The notes under the pieces were generated by a model that saw nothing but the letters and a program-made list of their open reading frames with translations, had not been told where the DNA came from and ran no database searches. A stretch of 64,000 bases of DNA from Roseovarius arcticus (GTDB lineage Bacteria; Pseudomonadota; Alphaproteobacteria; Rhodobacterales; Rhodobacteraceae): NCBI RefSeq assembly GCF_006125015.1, contig NZ_SZZN01000001.1, positions 992,001 to 1,056,000 of the forward strand, given 5' to 3'. A program made the position numbers and the translations under genes. This document shows, one piece after another, positions 46,078 to 56,914 of this stretch (positions are counted from its first letter, which is position 1; each line of letters begins with the position of its first letter).

Positions 46078-46596
46078 TCAGGCTGGCTTTTGCTCCGCTG
46101 GTCTGGCGGCGCCCGGCTCTGCTGCTTTGGCCTTGGGGTTCAGTGGATCATCCTGGCGCTGAACCGAGCCTTCGAAATGGGCACCAGATTCGATAGCGAT
46201 CGTTTTGTGGATGATGTCGCCTTCGACGCGTGCGGTCGATGTCAGGCGCACTTTGAGGCCGCGCACGCGGCCCACAATGCGGCCGTTGATCACAACGTCG
46301 TCGGCGATGACTTCGCCCTTGATCGTCGCCGTCTCGCCGATCGTCAGCAGGTGCGCGCGAATGTCGCCCTCGACCGTGCCTTCGACCTGAATATCGCCTG
46401 TGGTCTTCATGTTGCCCGTGACGTGCAAATCCGAGGATAGCACTGATGCGGGCGGCTTCGCCTTTGGCGCCGCCGACTTGTAATCGCCCTGAGGCGCTGT
46501 GGCCTTGGGAGCGTCTTGCGGCTTGTCATGGCCAGCCGGCTTGGGCGCATCTGTTCTTTGCGGGCTTGGGTCGTTGATTTTGCTTTTAGAAAACAT
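46078..46596 (-). CDS. bactofilin
   Basis: A 172-residue polymer-forming cytoskeletal protein. The central beta-helical DUF583 domain (about 55-150) reads as regular six-residue turns (SDLHVTGNMKTTGDIQVEGTVEGDIRA). It is flanked by flexible Lys/Pro/Ala-rich tails. Bactofilins scaffold cell-wall enzymes for shape, stalks or polar structures. Its start lies inside the 3' end of the M23 peptidase gene (11-base overlap), so the two are probably made together, an association known from several Proteobacteria. Confidence 0.93.
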   Translation of the reverse strand: MFSKSKINDPSPQRTDAPKPAGHDKPQDAPKATAPQGDYKSAAPKAKPPASVLSSDLHVTGNMKTTGDIQVEGTVEGDIRAHLLTIGETATIKGEVIADDVVINGRIVGRVRGLKVRLTSTARVEGDIIHKTIAIESGAHFEGSVQRQDDPLNPKAKAAEPGAARPAEQKPA

Positions 46597-47905
46597 CTCT
46601 CGCAGCCTTGATATAAGTCATTGGATTGACGGCATTGCCGTTTACGCGAACCTCATAGTGTAAATGAGTGCCAGTAGACCGTCCTGAGTTTCCCATATCA
46701 CCGATCCGTTCGCCGCGCGAGACTCTTTGTCCCTTCGTTACGCGGATTTTAGATTGGTGCGCATATCGCGTCTCGATTCCGAACGCATGCTTGATCTTGA
46801 CCAGCCTCCCGTAGCCCGAAAGCCAGCCCGCATGTGTGACCACGCCGTCGGCGGTTGCGTAAATCGGCGTGCCTGTCGGCCCGGCCATATCGGTCCCGGC
46901 GTGCATCCGGCCCCAGCGCTTGCCAAAGCCCGACGTGTAGCGAAACGCGCCCCTCAGGGGCAACGCGAAGGGCGCTTTTTCGGCGGCGATCCGGTACATG
47001 TTCAGCCGGTCCATCTGGTTGAGAATACCATTGGCACGAACGGCGTCTGCCGATGCTTCCTCGCCGCGGGTGGAAAAGCTAAGCGGCATCAGCGGGCCGC
47101 CTTGGCCGGAGTAACCCTTGCGCACGGTATTCAGCATCGTGTCGGTATTCATCCCGGCGGCGCGGAACATCTTGTCCAGCGGCTCGACCGAGATGGTCAT
47201 TGCATCTTCCAACTGGCGAAAGATCTGGTCGTTCTGGTCCTGCATCAGGCGAATCTGTGCCTGCATCTCGTCCGCTTGTAGCAAGGCATCCTGCGCGTCT
47301 GCGCTGATCTTGTCGCGCTCGGCGGCGGTGTCGGCCAGCGCGGAGGTTAGGAAATCGACAGGGTTGGTGCCTGCCTCTTCGCCCTCGGCCAAGGGGCCAC
47401 TGCCGCCAGACGTCTCAAGCTGGGCGGTCAACGCATCGGCGCTGCCGCGTGCCTGCTCGCGCTCTTTCATAGTGCGGCGGAGGGTAGACTGGATAACGCC
47501 GATGCCAGTCTCCATCTCGCGGCGGCGGGTCTCGGATGCCAAGAGTTCCGACTGCATCACAGAAATCTGGTCTAGCGCCGAGTTAAAGCGTTCCTGCGCT
47601 TCGCGGGCCTCGATTGCGCGTTTGTCCCGCTCTCCGCTCAGATCATTCAAGCGGCGCTCGTAGGTGCGCTGGTCGCGCTTGGCCTGTTCGCGAAAATTGC
47701 CCGATCCGATACTGTCCATCAGCAGGATCGCGGTGGCAATGATGGCCCACCCCACGATCAGCGATGCGCCACTGAACGCGATCAACTGCGTTACAGGCCG
47801 CAAGCGCATAAAGCGCGTGTCGGTGTCCGAACGCAGAAATACCCGGCGTTCGGGAAAATGGCGTTCTAGAAAAGCGTGAGTTGCTATTGCGATCCGTGTG
47901 CGCAA
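46586..47905 (-). CDS. M23 (LytM) peptidase with coiled-coil
   Basis: A 439-residue envelope protein with a cytoplasmic N-terminus, one transmembrane helix at about 45-65, a long coiled-coil (about 70-200) and a C-terminal LytM domain. The zinc site is complete: H-x3-D in MHAGTDM and H-x-H in THLHYEV, so it should be an active DD-endopeptidase-type enzyme on peptidoglycan. I chose a TTG start (RTRIAIATHAFLERHFPERR...) because GGGGA lies four bases before it; an in-frame ATG at 48010 would add a 35-residue leader. Overlap with bactofilin suggests it is the partner whose localisation bactofilin controls. Confidence 0.85.
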   Translation of the reverse strand: MRTRIAIATHAFLERHFPERRVFLRSDTDTRFMRLRPVTQLIAFSGASLIVGWAIIATAILLMDSIGSGNFREQAKRDQRTYERRLNDLSGERDKRAIEAREAQERFNSALDQISVMQSELLASETRRREMETGIGVIQSTLRRTMKEREQARGSADALTAQLETSGGSGPLAEGEEAGTNPVDFLTSALADTAAERDKISADAQDALLQADEMQAQIRLMQDQNDQIFRQLEDAMTISVEPLDKMFRAAGMNTDTMLNTVRKGYSGQGGPLMPLSFSTRGEEASADAVRANGILNQMDRLNMYRIAAEKAPFALPLRGAFRYTSGFGKRWGRMHAGTDMAGPTGTPIYATADGVVTHAGWLSGYGRLVKIKHAFGIETRYAHQSKIRVTKGQRVSRGERIGDMGNSGRSTGTHLHYEVRVNGNAVNPMTYIKAARDVF

Positions 47906-48143
47906 GGTGTCCCCATCCCTGATTGTCCCAGTACCATCCCGATGGGGCGCATCATTTGTGCCGCGCGCCGCCTTGAGCGTTTGCTTAGACAGACAGCGTC
48001 CATTGGGCAACAGTTTTGCGCCGCATCACGGCTGAAACGGGTTATGAGGGCCAGAAACGGCAAAATATTGCCGATATGCATGGTGTTTGAGCGGGGTTTT
48101 GTAGGCGGCCGCCTGTGCCGTATCGTCGCAAGCTGCCGTGCAG

Positions 48144-48605
48144 CTACAGCGTGCGTACAGCCTCCAGCACCTCGTCGGCGTGGCCCGGCACCTTGACCTT
48201 GCGCCATAGATTGGCGATCCGGCCATCCGCGCCGATCAGGAATGTGCTGCGCTCAATGCCCATAAAAGTCTTGCCGTACATCTGCTTTTCACCCCAGACG
48301 CCGTAATCTTCGCAGGTGCTTCCATGCTCGTCCGAGACGAGGGGGATAGTCAGATCATGCTTGGCGATGAACTTGTCGTGCTTTGCCACCGAATCCTTGG
48401 AAATGCCGATGACCTTTGCGCCAGCCGCCTCAAAATCGGGGGCGAGGGCGGAAAACGCAATCGCTTCCGTGGTGCAACCGGGCGTGTCGTCGCGCGGATA
48501 AAAGAAGAGGACGACGGGCTGTCCGGCCAGCCCACTAAGCTGAATTTCGCCGCCGCCGCCCAGTGGAAGGGTGAAATCGGGGGCCTTGTCTGAGATATCG
48601 GGCAT
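48144..48605 (-). CDS. bcp: thioredoxin-dependent peroxiredoxin, Bcp/PrxQ-type
   Basis: A 153-residue peroxiredoxin that reduces hydroperoxides. The peroxidatic Cys 44 is in DDTPGCTTEA. The E. coli resolving Cys position (five residues later) is not Cys here; a second Cys (98) in SDEHGSTCEDYG might take the role, or the enzyme is 1-Cys. It is divergent from a large AsmA-like gene with 115 bases between starts. Confidence 0.93.
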   Translation of the reverse strand: MPDISDKAPDFTLPLGGGGEIQLSGLAGQPVVLFFYPRDDTPGCTTEAIAFSALAPDFEAAGAKVIGISKDSVAKHDKFIAKHDLTIPLVSDEHGSTCEDYGVWGEKQMYGKTFMGIERSTFLIGADGRIANLWRKVKVPGHADEVLEAVRTL

Positions 48606-48720
48606 CTGGCATCCTTGGGTTGGGCTGAGTTCGTGATATATTACCGTAACGCTTGCGAAAAATAAAAGAGCAGGCGCGCAAAACGAGAGGGGCCCCGCGT
48701 TGAGACCCCCAAAGGAGCAG

Positions 48721-51700
48721 ATGAGCCAGAAAGGCCACCAGACGCCGCCGGATGCGCCGCCGGAAGTCGCACCTGATGCGGCAGCCGATGGTGTGCATCA
48801 CGCACATCATGCGCATCGCGCACGCAGGCGTCGCCGTCGGCGAAAGGCCGGGCTGTGGTCATTGCTCAGTGTGGCCGTGCTGGCGGGGGCCTGCGCGCTA
48901 TTCGTGCTGTCGTATCTTGGCACCCCGATTATCGTGCCCGACGGGCTGCGTGCCCGGATCGCTGACCGAATTAATGCAAGTGCCGGCGGCCTGACCGTCG
49001 AGGTCGGCGAGATGGCCGTCATAGTAGAGAAAGGGTGGACCCCGCGCCTTACGCTGCGCGCTGTCACGCTGCGCGGGCCTGACAGCCGTGTGCTTGCGAC
49101 CCTCTCGGAACTGGGCGGGACTGTCGCGATGCGGCCTCTCTTGCGCGGCCAGGTGGAACCATCAGTCATTCGCTTATCGGGGTTGCAGGTGAACCTGCGC
49201 CGCGACGACACTGGCGGCGTCGGCGTGCAACTGGGCGGTGCGATTGGCAGCGGCGGTAACGCCCCTGAGGCCCGCGACCCCAGCGCAATGATCGCGCTGA
49301 TCGACACGGCACTCACGCGGCCTGCCATGGCGTCGCTGACTGGCGTTTTTGCGGACAACATGACCCTGCGCTACGAGGATGCGCGCGCCGGGCGCGCCTG
49401 GACCATCGACGGTGGCAAGGTAGAAGCGACGCGCGAGGCAGGTGTCCTGCGGATGCGCGGCGACTTTACCGTGCTGGGCGCGCGCGCCTATGCCAGCACG
49501 TTAGAGATGAGCTTCTCCAGCCGGATCGGCAGTAGTGCCGCGCAACTTGGGCTGAACTTCTCGGATCTACCGGCGGGCGATCTGGCGATGCAATCGCCGG
49601 CGCTAAGCTGGCTGGATGCGCTGGACGCGCCGATTTCGGGCGCACTGCGCGCGCGGCTGGACGGCAACGGGCGGCTGGGGCCGCTGAACGCCAGCCTCAG
49701 CATCGGCAAGGGCGCGTTGCGTCCTACCGAGGGGACCAAGCCGATCGAGTTCGATTCCGCGCGCAGCTATTTTACCTATGACCCGGCAGAGCAGACCATC
49801 GCGTTTGAGGCGGTATCGATTGATAGCCGCTGGGTATCGGCAAGTGCCGAGGGGATCGCACATCTGATCGGCGGCGAGAACGGCTGGCCCGACGAATTGC
49901 AGGCGCAGTTGAGCGTCACGGATATCACCGCTGATCCTGCGGACCTCTATGACACGCCCATCGATCTGGACGGTGCCACGCTGGATATGCGCCTGCGGCT
50001 GGAGCCGTTTCATCTAAGTATCGGCCAGCTTAGTCTATCGGATCAGGGCAGCCATGTTGTGCTGACCGGCGATCTGCGCGGCGGCGAGGCGGGATGGGAT
50101 CTGGCGCTGGACGGGCGCGTTGACACGATGCAGCGCGACCGCCTGATGGACCTGTGGCCCGAGGCCGCAGTGCCTAAAACGCGCACTTGGGTGTCGCAGA
50201 ATGTCTCGCAGGCGCGGCTGCGCAATGTCCAATTGGCCGTCCGGTCCTCGCCCAAGCATCGGCCCGACGTGTTTCTCGGCTTCGACTTCGACGATTTGAC
50301 GACCCGCTTTATGAAGCAGATGCCGCCTATTCAGCAAGCGGCTGGCAAGGCGCGCCTGCTGGAGGGGCGTTTCGCCATCGCCGCCGACTCGGGCTGGATC
50401 GATGCCGGGCAGGGCGGGCGGATCGACATATCTGGCACCAGCTTTACTGTGCCCAAGATCGGTATTCCGGATGCCCCTGCCGAGGTGATCGTGCACACGA
50501 ACAGCTCAATCACGTCGGCACTGACCTTGATCGACAACGAGCCGTTTCAGTTTCTGACTAAATTGGGCCGTCCCGTCGATCTAGCCGACGGGCGCGCTCA
50601 GGTTGAGGCGCGTCTGGCATTTCCGCTAAAGAAGAAGGTGCAGACCGAGGAAATAAAATTCGACGTCTCAGGCACGCTGCGCAATCTGCAGAGCGACGTT
50701 TTGGTCCCGGGTCGCGTGCTAAGCGCCGACGCGCTAACGCTCGCAGTGAACGCGGATGGGCTAAAGGTGTCCGGCGACGGATTGTTGGGCAAGGCGCCGT
50801 TCAGCGGCGCGTATAGCGCGGCGTTAGGCCCCGATTCAGACGGCAGCCGGGTGGAGGGAACGGTGACGCTGAACCAGACCTTCGCAGACGAGTTCGGCAT
50901 CGGCTTGCCGCCGGGAAGCCTTGGCGGGAGTGCGGTGGGCGACGTGGTGGTCCAGCTTCCGAAGGGCGAGGCGGGCAGCTTCATGCTGACCTCTAATCTC
51001 GCTGGGCTTGGTCTGTCGCTGCCGCAGCTGAAATGGTCCCTTCCGCGCGCTACGCGCGGGACGCTCGATGTGCGCGGCAGGCTGGGCGTGCCGCCGCAGA
51101 TCGACAAGCTGTCGCTGGACGCGCCGGGGCTGCAGGCGCTGGGCAGTGTCAGCCTGACGAGCGCGGGCCAGTTGAACCGGGCAATGTTTTCGCGCGTCTC
51201 GGTCGGGGGCTGGCTAAACGCGCCCGTCACGCTGACGGGGCGTGGCAAGGGCGCCGCGCCGGGCATCGAAGTGACGGGCGGCAGCATCGATTTGCGCAAG
51301 GCGGACCTTGCCGGTACGGGCGGCGGCGCGGGCGCGGGCGGCCCTGTATCCTTGGCGCTGGATACGTTGGTCTTGTCCGACGGCATCGCGCTTCGCGACT
51401 TTCGCGCGCGTTTGAACACTGCCAATGGGGTCGACGGCACGTTCACGGGCCGCGTAAATGGCGGCGCAGCGATCCGCGGCCAGATCGTGCCGCAGCGCGG
51501 GCGCAGCGCGTTCCGTATAACGGCGGACGATGCGGGCGGCGTCCTCGGCTCTGCCGGGCTGCTAAAGCAGGCGCGCGGCGGCACGATGGAGCTGCTCCTG
51601 ACGCCTGCCGGGGCTGAGGGTACCTACGAGGGCCAGCTGAATGGAGGCAACATCACGCTGACCGACGCGCCCGCGCTGGCCGCGCTGCTCAGCTCGCTCA

Positions 51701-52200
51701 GCGTCGTGGGTCTGCTGGAGCAGATGTCAGAAGGGGGCATCCACTTTACCGATGTCGACGCGCGCTTTGGGCTGGGGCCGGATCGACTGACGCTCTATTC
51801 GGGCAGCGCGGTGGGGTCCTCGATGGGTATCTCGATGGACGGCTATTACTACCTTGGAACCAAGCAGATGGATATGCAGGGCGTCGTGTCGCCGTTTTAC
51901 TTTGTGAACGCGGCTGGGGGGATATTTACGCGGGCCGGTGAGGGGCTGGTGGGCGTCAATTATACTCTGACCGGGCCTGCGGCCGCGCCTAAGGTCGGGG
52001 TCAACCCATTGTCGCTGTTGACACCCGGCATGTTCCGCGAGATTTTCCGCCGCCAACCACCCGAGCGACCAAGCGGTGCGCTAAACGGGGTTCCGAGCGC
52101 GACCAGTTCGAACGTGACCGCGACGCAGGAGGCACCGCCGCCGGTGCCAGCGCCGCAACCGCGCAAGCCAGTTGATCGCGGCAACAGAAACCGCCCGTAA
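48721..52200 (+). CDS. YhdP/AsmA-like inner-membrane-anchored giant protein
   Basis: A 1159-residue protein. A His-rich and Arg-rich N-terminus ([17 protein letters not shown]) precedes one transmembrane helix at about 45-65, and then a roughly 1050-residue periplasmic beta-rich region with DUF3971 and AsmA_2-type repeats. Such TAM/YhdP/Vps13-like proteins bridge the periplasm and carry phospholipids to the outer membrane. The C-terminus carries a disordered Pro/Arg tail. AAGGAG precedes the ATG at 48721, which is better placed than a TTG seven codons earlier. Confidence 0.85.
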   Translation: MSQKGHQTPPDAPPEVAPDAAADGVHHAHHAHRARRRRRRRKAGLWSLLSVAVLAGACALFVLSYLGTPIIVPDGLRARIADRINASAGGLTVEVGEMAVIVEKGWTPRLTLRAVTLRGPDSRVLATLSELGGTVAMRPLLRGQVEPSVIRLSGLQVNLRRDDTGGVGVQLGGAIGSGGNAPEARDPSAMIALIDTALTRPAMASLTGVFADNMTLRYEDARAGRAWTIDGGKVEATREAGVLRMRGDFTVLGARAYASTLEMSFSSRIGSSAAQLGLNFSDLPAGDLAMQSPALSWLDALDAPISGALRARLDGNGRLGPLNASLSIGKGALRPTEGTKPIEFDSARSYFTYDPAEQTIAFEAVSIDSRWVSASAEGIAHLIGGENGWPDELQAQLSVTDITADPADLYDTPIDLDGATLDMRLRLEPFHLSIGQLSLSDQGSHVVLTGDLRGGEAGWDLALDGRVDTMQRDRLMDLWPEAAVPKTRTWVSQNVSQARLRNVQLAVRSSPKHRPDVFLGFDFDDLTTRFMKQMPPIQQAAGKARLLEGRFAIAADSGWIDAGQGGRIDISGTSFTVPKIGIPDAPAEVIVHTNSSITSALTLIDNEPFQFLTKLGRPVDLADGRAQVEARLAFPLKKKVQTEEIKFDVSGTLRNLQSDVLVPGRVLSADALTLAVNADGLKVSGDGLLGKAPFSGAYSAALGPDSDGSRVEGTVTLNQTFADEFGIGLPPGSLGGSAVGDVVVQLPKGEAGSFMLTSNLAGLGLSLPQLKWSLPRATRGTLDVRGRLGVPPQIDKLSLDAPGLQALGSVSLTSAGQLNRAMFSRVSVGGWLNAPVTLTGRGKGAAPGIEVTGGSIDLRKADLAGTGGGAGAGGPVSLALDTLVLSDGIALRDFRARLNTANGVDGTFTGRVNGGAAIRGQIVPQRGRSAFRITADDAGGVLGSAGLLKQARGGTMELLLTPAGAEGTYEGQLNGGNITLTDAPALAALLSSLSVVGLLEQMSEGGIHFTDVDARFGLGPDRLTLYSGSAVGSSMGISMDGYYYLGTKQMDMQGVVSPFYFVNAAGGIFTRAGEGLVGVNYTLTGPAAAPKVGVNPLSLLTPGMFREIFRRQPPERPSGALNGVPSATSSNVTATQEAPPPVPAPQPRKPVDRGNRNRP

Positions 52201-52225
52201 CCTTGCCGGGCACAAAGGGCGCTGC

Positions 52226-53278
52226 ATGAAGCTGAGCGATTTTGACTATGACCTGCCCGAGGCGCTGATCGCCACGCGCCCCGCCCGCCCTCGCAGCGCG
52301 GCCCGTCTGCTGGTGGCGCAAGGCGATGACCTGACCGATGCCCACGTCCATGATTTGCCGGACTGGCTGCGCGCTGGCGACCGTCTGGTGCTGAACGATA
52401 CGCGCGTGATCCCTGCGCGCCTGAACGGGGTCCGCCGCCGCGATGGCGCCCAAGGGCTGACCGAGGCCCGTATCGAGGCAGTGCTGTTATCCCCGCGCCC
52501 CGGCGGCACATGGACCGCGATGATCAAGCCGCTAAAGAAGTTGCGCGAGGGCGAGGTCGTCATTTTCTCGGACGATCTAAGCGCGACCTTGATCGCCAAG
52601 GAGGATGGGCAGGGCGTGCTGGAATTCAACCTGACAGGCGATGATTTCGACGCAGCACTGGCCAAGGCGGGGGCTATGCCGTTGCCGCCCTACATCGCCG
52701 CGCGCCGCGCCGCCGATGCCAGCGACGTCGCTGACTACCAGACTGTCTGGGCACGCCATTCGGGCGCTGTCGCCGCGCCCACTGCATCGCTGCATTTCGA
52801 TGATGCGCTGCTTGCGGCGCTGCGCGCGCGCGGCGTCGAATTTACCCACGTCACCCTGCATGTTGGCGCGGGCACGTTTCTGCCCGTCAAGGTCGAGGAC
52901 GTGTTGACCCACAAAATGCACGCGGAATGGGGCGAGGTAACGCCGGAGGCAGCCAGACAGATCGCCGCGACCAAGGCGGCAGGTGGGCGCGTGATCCCTG
53001 TCGGCACCACCGCGCTACGCCTTATTGAAAGTGCGGCGCGTGCCACCGGCGCGATTGCGCCGTGGGAGGGCGAGACGGATATATTCATCTATCCCGGCTT
53101 CGATTTTCGGGTGACCGACGCGCTTATGACTAACTTTCACCTGCCCAAATCGACGTTGATGATGTTGGTCTCGGCCCTGATGGGCCAGCGCGAGGTCAGG
53201 CGCATCTACGCCCATGCGGTTCGCCATGAATATAGGTTTTTTTCCTATGGCGACGCATCCCTGTTGCTCCCGGCTTAA
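52226..53278 (+). CDS. queA: S-adenosylmethionine:tRNA ribosyltransferase-isomerase
   Basis: A 350-residue enzyme of queuosine synthesis, which transfers the ribosyl part of SAM to preQ1 in tRNA. Start [20 protein letters not shown] and the segments [29 protein letters not shown] and [38 protein letters not shown] end are diagnostic. Upstream in-frame codons lie in the previous gene. tgt is not in this window. Confidence 0.95.
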   Translation: MKLSDFDYDLPEALIATRPARPRSAARLLVAQGDDLTDAHVHDLPDWLRAGDRLVLNDTRVIPARLNGVRRRDGAQGLTEARIEAVLLSPRPGGTWTAMIKPLKKLREGEVVIFSDDLSATLIAKEDGQGVLEFNLTGDDFDAALAKAGAMPLPPYIAARRAADASDVADYQTVWARHSGAVAAPTASLHFDDALLAALRARGVEFTHVTLHVGAGTFLPVKVEDVLTHKMHAEWGEVTPEAARQIAATKAAGGRVIPVGTTALRLIESAARATGAIAPWEGETDIFIYPGFDFRVTDALMTNFHLPKSTLMMLVSALMGQREVRRIYAHAVRHEYRFFSYGDASLLLPA

Positions 53279-53388
53279 ATCGCTGCCAAGGGCGTGTCGA
53301 AGCCTGCGCGGCACGAGTCGCGAACCGGCCAGACACGCGGCACAGATCCGAGGCATCATGGCCCGTCGGGACGCCATGGAGAAATACG

Positions 53389-54666
53389 ATGTTCAAGGTT
53401 TTGTCAGGCGCGTGGGCGCTTCTCTTTGGTATGATGCTGCTTCAGGTTGGCAACGGCATGCAAGGCACGCTGCTGGGCATCCGGGGCGAGATCGAGGGAT
53501 TTTCGACCTTCGCGATGTCGCTCATCATGTCGGGCTATTTTGTCGGCTTCCTCTTCGGCTCGCGCATGGCACCCGAGATGATCCGCCGCGTCGGGCACGT
53601 GCGGGTCTATGCGGCGCTTGGATCGTTCATATCGTCGATCATGTTGCTATATCCTACATGGACAGACCCATGGGCATGGGGCGTGGCCCGTATCCTGATC
53701 GGTTTTTGCTTCTCGGCGGTCTACGTGACAGCGGAGTCTTGGTTGAACAACTCGGCCAGCAATGAGAACCGTGGCAAGGCGCTGTCGCTGTATATGATCG
53801 TGCAGATGATCGGTATCGTATCGGCCCAAGGGTTGATGATTGTGGCCGATCCGGGCGGTTTCGTCCTCTTTATCATCCCGTCGGTCCTGATCTCGATCTC
53901 GTTCGCGCCTGTCCTTTTGTCGGTCAGCCCGACGCCCGCGTTCGACGCAATTAAGCCTATGACGCTGAAGCAGATCTACTATGCCTCGCCTTTGGGCTGC
54001 GTCGGCATGTTCCTGCTGGGCGGGGTATTTTCGGCGCAGTTTGGCATGGGCGCGGTTTATGGCGGTAAGGCTGGGCTAAGTGTTGGCCAGATCTCGGCCT
54101 TCGTGTCGTCGTTTTATATCGGGGCGATGATCATTCAGTATCCGCTGGGCTGGCTGTCGGACGTGATGGACCGGCGCCTGCTTATCCTGATCGCCAGCGC
54201 GGGCGTGTCGGTCGGCGCTGTGGCCGCAATCTTGTTCGGCGGCTACTTTCCCACACTGCTGATGGCGGCATTCATCGTCGGCGGGCTGTCAAACCCGCTC
54301 TATTCGCTGCTGATTGCTTATACGAACGACTTTCTGGCGCATGAGGATATGCCCGCGGCAGCCAGCGGGCTTGTGTTTATCAACGGGCTTGGTGCCGTCG
54401 CCGGGCCGCTGACCACCGCCTGGATGATGTCGGTGATGGGGCCGAGCGGCTTTTTCCTTTATATCGCGATACTGGGCGCGGCCACGTCGGCCTATGCCGC
54501 CTATCGCATGACGCAGCGCCGCACCAGGGTGGTCGACCCGGTCGAAAACTACACGACAGTCATGCCGTCATCGTCGCCGATGGCCGTGACATTTGCGCAG
54601 GTATACGATGTCGACGTAGCACAAGAGGAAGAGGCCGAAGACGCCGCCCGCTTGGGCGCCGCATGA
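53389..54666 (+). CDS. MFS transporter, YcaD-like
   Basis: A 425-residue major-facilitator permease with twelve helices. Helix 2-3 loop motif A is recognisable (GSRMAPEMIRRVGHVRV), and the second half begins near residue 205. The family YcaD/YbjJ-like drug or metabolite transporter is common in Rhodobacterales. The C-terminal tail of about 45 residues is cytoplasmic and acidic (EEEAEDA). Substrate unknown. Confidence 0.88.
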   Translation: MFKVLSGAWALLFGMMLLQVGNGMQGTLLGIRGEIEGFSTFAMSLIMSGYFVGFLFGSRMAPEMIRRVGHVRVYAALGSFISSIMLLYPTWTDPWAWGVARILIGFCFSAVYVTAESWLNNSASNENRGKALSLYMIVQMIGIVSAQGLMIVADPGGFVLFIIPSVLISISFAPVLLSVSPTPAFDAIKPMTLKQIYYASPLGCVGMFLLGGVFSAQFGMGAVYGGKAGLSVGQISAFVSSFYIGAMIIQYPLGWLSDVMDRRLLILIASAGVSVGAVAAILFGGYFPTLLMAAFIVGGLSNPLYSLLIAYTNDFLAHEDMPAAASGLVFINGLGAVAGPLTTAWMMSVMGPSGFFLYIAILGAATSAYAAYRMTQRRTRVVDPVENYTTVMPSSSPMAVTFAQVYDVDVAQEEEAEDAARLGAA

Positions 54667-54789
54667 CGCGCAGCAGCTACATCATTGGCGTGAGCGAAAT
54701 GTCGCATTTGAAGCAATACTTTACTATTCATTAGCGCCGACATGGCGCAACATGAAATCAAGGCAGACAGGCACATGAGGAGCGAACCC

Positions 54790-55374
54790 GTGACTGCACC
54801 AGAGGAAGTACTGAAGTTCTGGCTGGATGATGTGGGCGAGAAGGGCTGGTATGCGCCTACCAAAGCGCTCGACGCCGAAATCCGGGACAAATTCGAGGAT
54901 GCATGGCGCAAAGCGCGTGAAGGCACGTTTGGCCTGTGGCTGACGTATCCGGCAGGAACGCTGGCATATATCATCTTGATGGACCAGATGCCGCGCAACA
55001 TGTTCCGAGGAAACGGCGCGTCCTTTGCCACTGACCGCCATGCTGTCGCCGCCGCAAAGGCGGCGATCGGGCGCAAGTGGGACATGGCAATCGACGAGCC
55101 TGCGCGCCAGTTCTTTTATCTGCCATTGATGCACTCAGAGAACCTGTGCGATCAGGAGCGCTGTATTCGTCTGATCTGTGACCGGATGCCCGAAACCGGG
55201 ACTGGCCAGTTGCTTCATGCGCGGGCGCACCGCGAGGTGATCCGCCAGTTTGGGCGCTTCCCCTATCGCAACGATGCGCTGGGCCGCAAATCGACATCGC
55301 AGGAAGTGGCGTATCTGAACGCTGGCGCCTATGGCCACACGTTGCGCCAACTTCAGCACAAGGACGCCGCCTGA
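54790..55374 (+). CDS. DUF924 family protein
   Basis: A 194-residue helical protein of the DUF924 (TPR-like) family. Family segments are VLKFWLDDVGEKGWYAP near the start, LAYIILMDQMPRNMFRG, FFYLPLMHSENLCDQE and FGRFPYRNDALGR. The GTG start at 54790 is seven bases after GAGGAG; ATG 54775 and 54742 upstream are in frame but less like the family. Its function is not established. Confidence 0.85.
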   Translation: MTAPEEVLKFWLDDVGEKGWYAPTKALDAEIRDKFEDAWRKAREGTFGLWLTYPAGTLAYIILMDQMPRNMFRGNGASFATDRHAVAAAKAAIGRKWDMAIDEPARQFFYLPLMHSENLCDQERCIRLICDRMPETGTGQLLHARAHREVIRQFGRFPYRNDALGRKSTSQEVAYLNAGAYGHTLRQLQHKDAA

Positions 55375-55397
55375 CCTACAGGCCGCCTGTGAAGCCG

Positions 55398-55427
55398 CGC
55401 CGCGCCCCGTAACGGGCGCGGCGTTTT
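55398..55427 (+). terminator. intrinsic terminator after the DUF924 gene
   Basis: A ten-base perfect stem CGCCGCGCCC / GGGCGCGGCG with a six-base loop is followed by TTTT. Confidence 0.85.
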
Positions 55428-55477
55428 GCATCCGTGTGATACGTTGTGCATGTTCGCAGGTTGGTTTAGCATTGAAC

Positions 55478-55483
55478 TATAAT
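55478..55483 (+). promoter_or_regulatory. candidate -10 of lpdA
   Basis: A perfect TATAAT box, rare in this GC-rich DNA, lies 20 bases before the lpdA start; no clear -35 hexamer precedes it. Transcription would start near 55490, leaving a very short leader that holds the GGAG site. Confidence 0.35.
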
Positions 55484-55502
55484 TAGCCTTTCGGAGATGC
55501 AC

Positions 55503-56900
55503 ATGGCCCCCAAATCCTTTGACATGATCGTGATCGGCGCAGGCCCCGGTGGCTATGTCGCCGCCATTCGCGGCGCGCAGTTGGGTCTGAGCGTCGCAAT
55601 TGTTGAACGCGAGCATATGGGCGGCATATGCCTCAATTGGGGCTGCATCCCAACCAAGGCGATGCTGCGAAGCTCGGAGGTGTTCCACTTGATGCACCGC
55701 GCCAAGGAGTTTGGCCTGAAGGTCGAAAAGGTCGATTACGATCTGGACGCCGTGATCAAACGCTCGCGCGGGGTGGCCAAGCAGTTGTCTGACGGCATCA
55801 GTCATCTGATGAAGAAGAACAAGATCAACGTGTTCCGCGGCGAAGCTCATCTACCTGCTAAGGGTAAGGTCGCTGTCAAGATGGACAAGGGTGATGACGA
55901 GGAACTGACTTCCAAGCATATCATCCTCGCCACCGGCGCCCGCGCCCGCGAGTTGCCCGGCCTTGAGGCTGATGGCGATCTGGTGTGGACGTACAAACAC
56001 GCGCTGGTCCCCCCCCGTATGCCGAAAAATCTGCTGATTATCGGATCGGGCGCAATCGGTATGGAATTTGCCAGCTTTTACAATACACTGGGCGCCAAAA
56101 CGACCGTGGTCGAAGTGATGGATCGCATCCTGCCGGTCGAGGATGCCGAAATCTCAAAATTCGCGAAAAAGCAGTTTGAGAAGCAGGGGATGACTATCCT
56201 GCAAAAAACCGCTGTCAAACAGCTGGATCGCGGCAAGGGCACGGTGACGGCTCACATTGAGGCGAATGGCAAGGTTGAGAAGCAGGACTTTGACACTGTC
56301 ATTTCCGCTGTGGGTATCGTCGGCAATGTCGAAAACCTCGGGCTGGAGGAGTTGGGAGTCAAGATTGACCGCACGCATGTTCTGACCGACGAATATTGCC
56401 GCACTGAGGTCGAGGGCCTTTATGCCATCGGCGACATCGCGGGCGCTCCGTGGCTCGCGCACAAGGCCAGCCACGAAGGAAGCATGGTCGCCGAACTGAT
56501 CGCAGGCAAGCATCCCCATCCGGTCAAGGCGACCAGCATCGCTGGCTGCACCTACTCCAACCCCCAAATCGCATCCGTCGGCTACACCGAGGCAAAGGCG
56601 AAGGAACTGGGATATGACATCAAGGTCGGCCGTTTCCCCTTTATCGGCAATGGCAAGGCCATCGCGCTGGGCGAGGCAGAAGGCATGGTGAAAACCGTCT
56701 TTGACGCCAAAACCGGTGAGTTGCTCGGCGCACACATGATTGGCGCCGAAGTGACAGAACTGATTCAGGGTTACGTCGTTGGCCGCCAGTTGGAGACGAC
56801 CGAAGAGGACCTGATTAACACCGTCTTCCCCCATCCTACCTTGAGCGAAATGATGCACGAAAGCGTTTTGGACGCCTACGACCGCGTCATCCACATGTAG
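55503..56900 (+). CDS. lpdA: dihydrolipoyl dehydrogenase
   Basis: A 465-residue FAD enzyme, E3 of the 2-oxoacid dehydrogenase complexes. FAD-binding IVIGAGPGGYVAAIRGAQLG (about 10-29), the redox disulfide CLNWGC (about 45-50), NAD-binding IIGSGAIGMEFASFY and the C-terminal HPHPT...SEMMHES active-site base region are present. I take ATG 55503 (MAPKSFDM), six bases after GGAG; ATG 55497 is adjacent. E1/E2 genes are not in the window. Confidence 0.95.
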   Translation: MAPKSFDMIVIGAGPGGYVAAIRGAQLGLSVAIVEREHMGGICLNWGCIPTKAMLRSSEVFHLMHRAKEFGLKVEKVDYDLDAVIKRSRGVAKQLSDGISHLMKKNKINVFRGEAHLPAKGKVAVKMDKGDDEELTSKHIILATGARARELPGLEADGDLVWTYKHALVPPRMPKNLLIIGSGAIGMEFASFYNTLGAKTTVVEVMDRILPVEDAEISKFAKKQFEKQGMTILQKTAVKQLDRGKGTVTAHIEANGKVEKQDFDTVISAVGIVGNVENLGLEELGVKIDRTHVLTDEYCRTEVEGLYAIGDIAGAPWLAHKASHEGSMVAELIAGKHPHPVKATSIAGCTYSNPQIASVGYTEAKAKELGYDIKVGRFPFIGNGKAIALGEAEGMVKTVFDAKTGELLGAHMIGAEVTELIQGYVVGRQLETTEEDLINTVFPHPTLSEMMHESVLDAYDRVIHM

Positions 56901-56914
56901 GGCAGGCGGGCCGC

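Noticed and set aside
47884..48207. 107-codon minus-strand frame between bcp and the M23 gene
   Set aside because: Overlaps bcp, has no SD and no family-like sequence; the M23 leader region explains the open frame only by chance.
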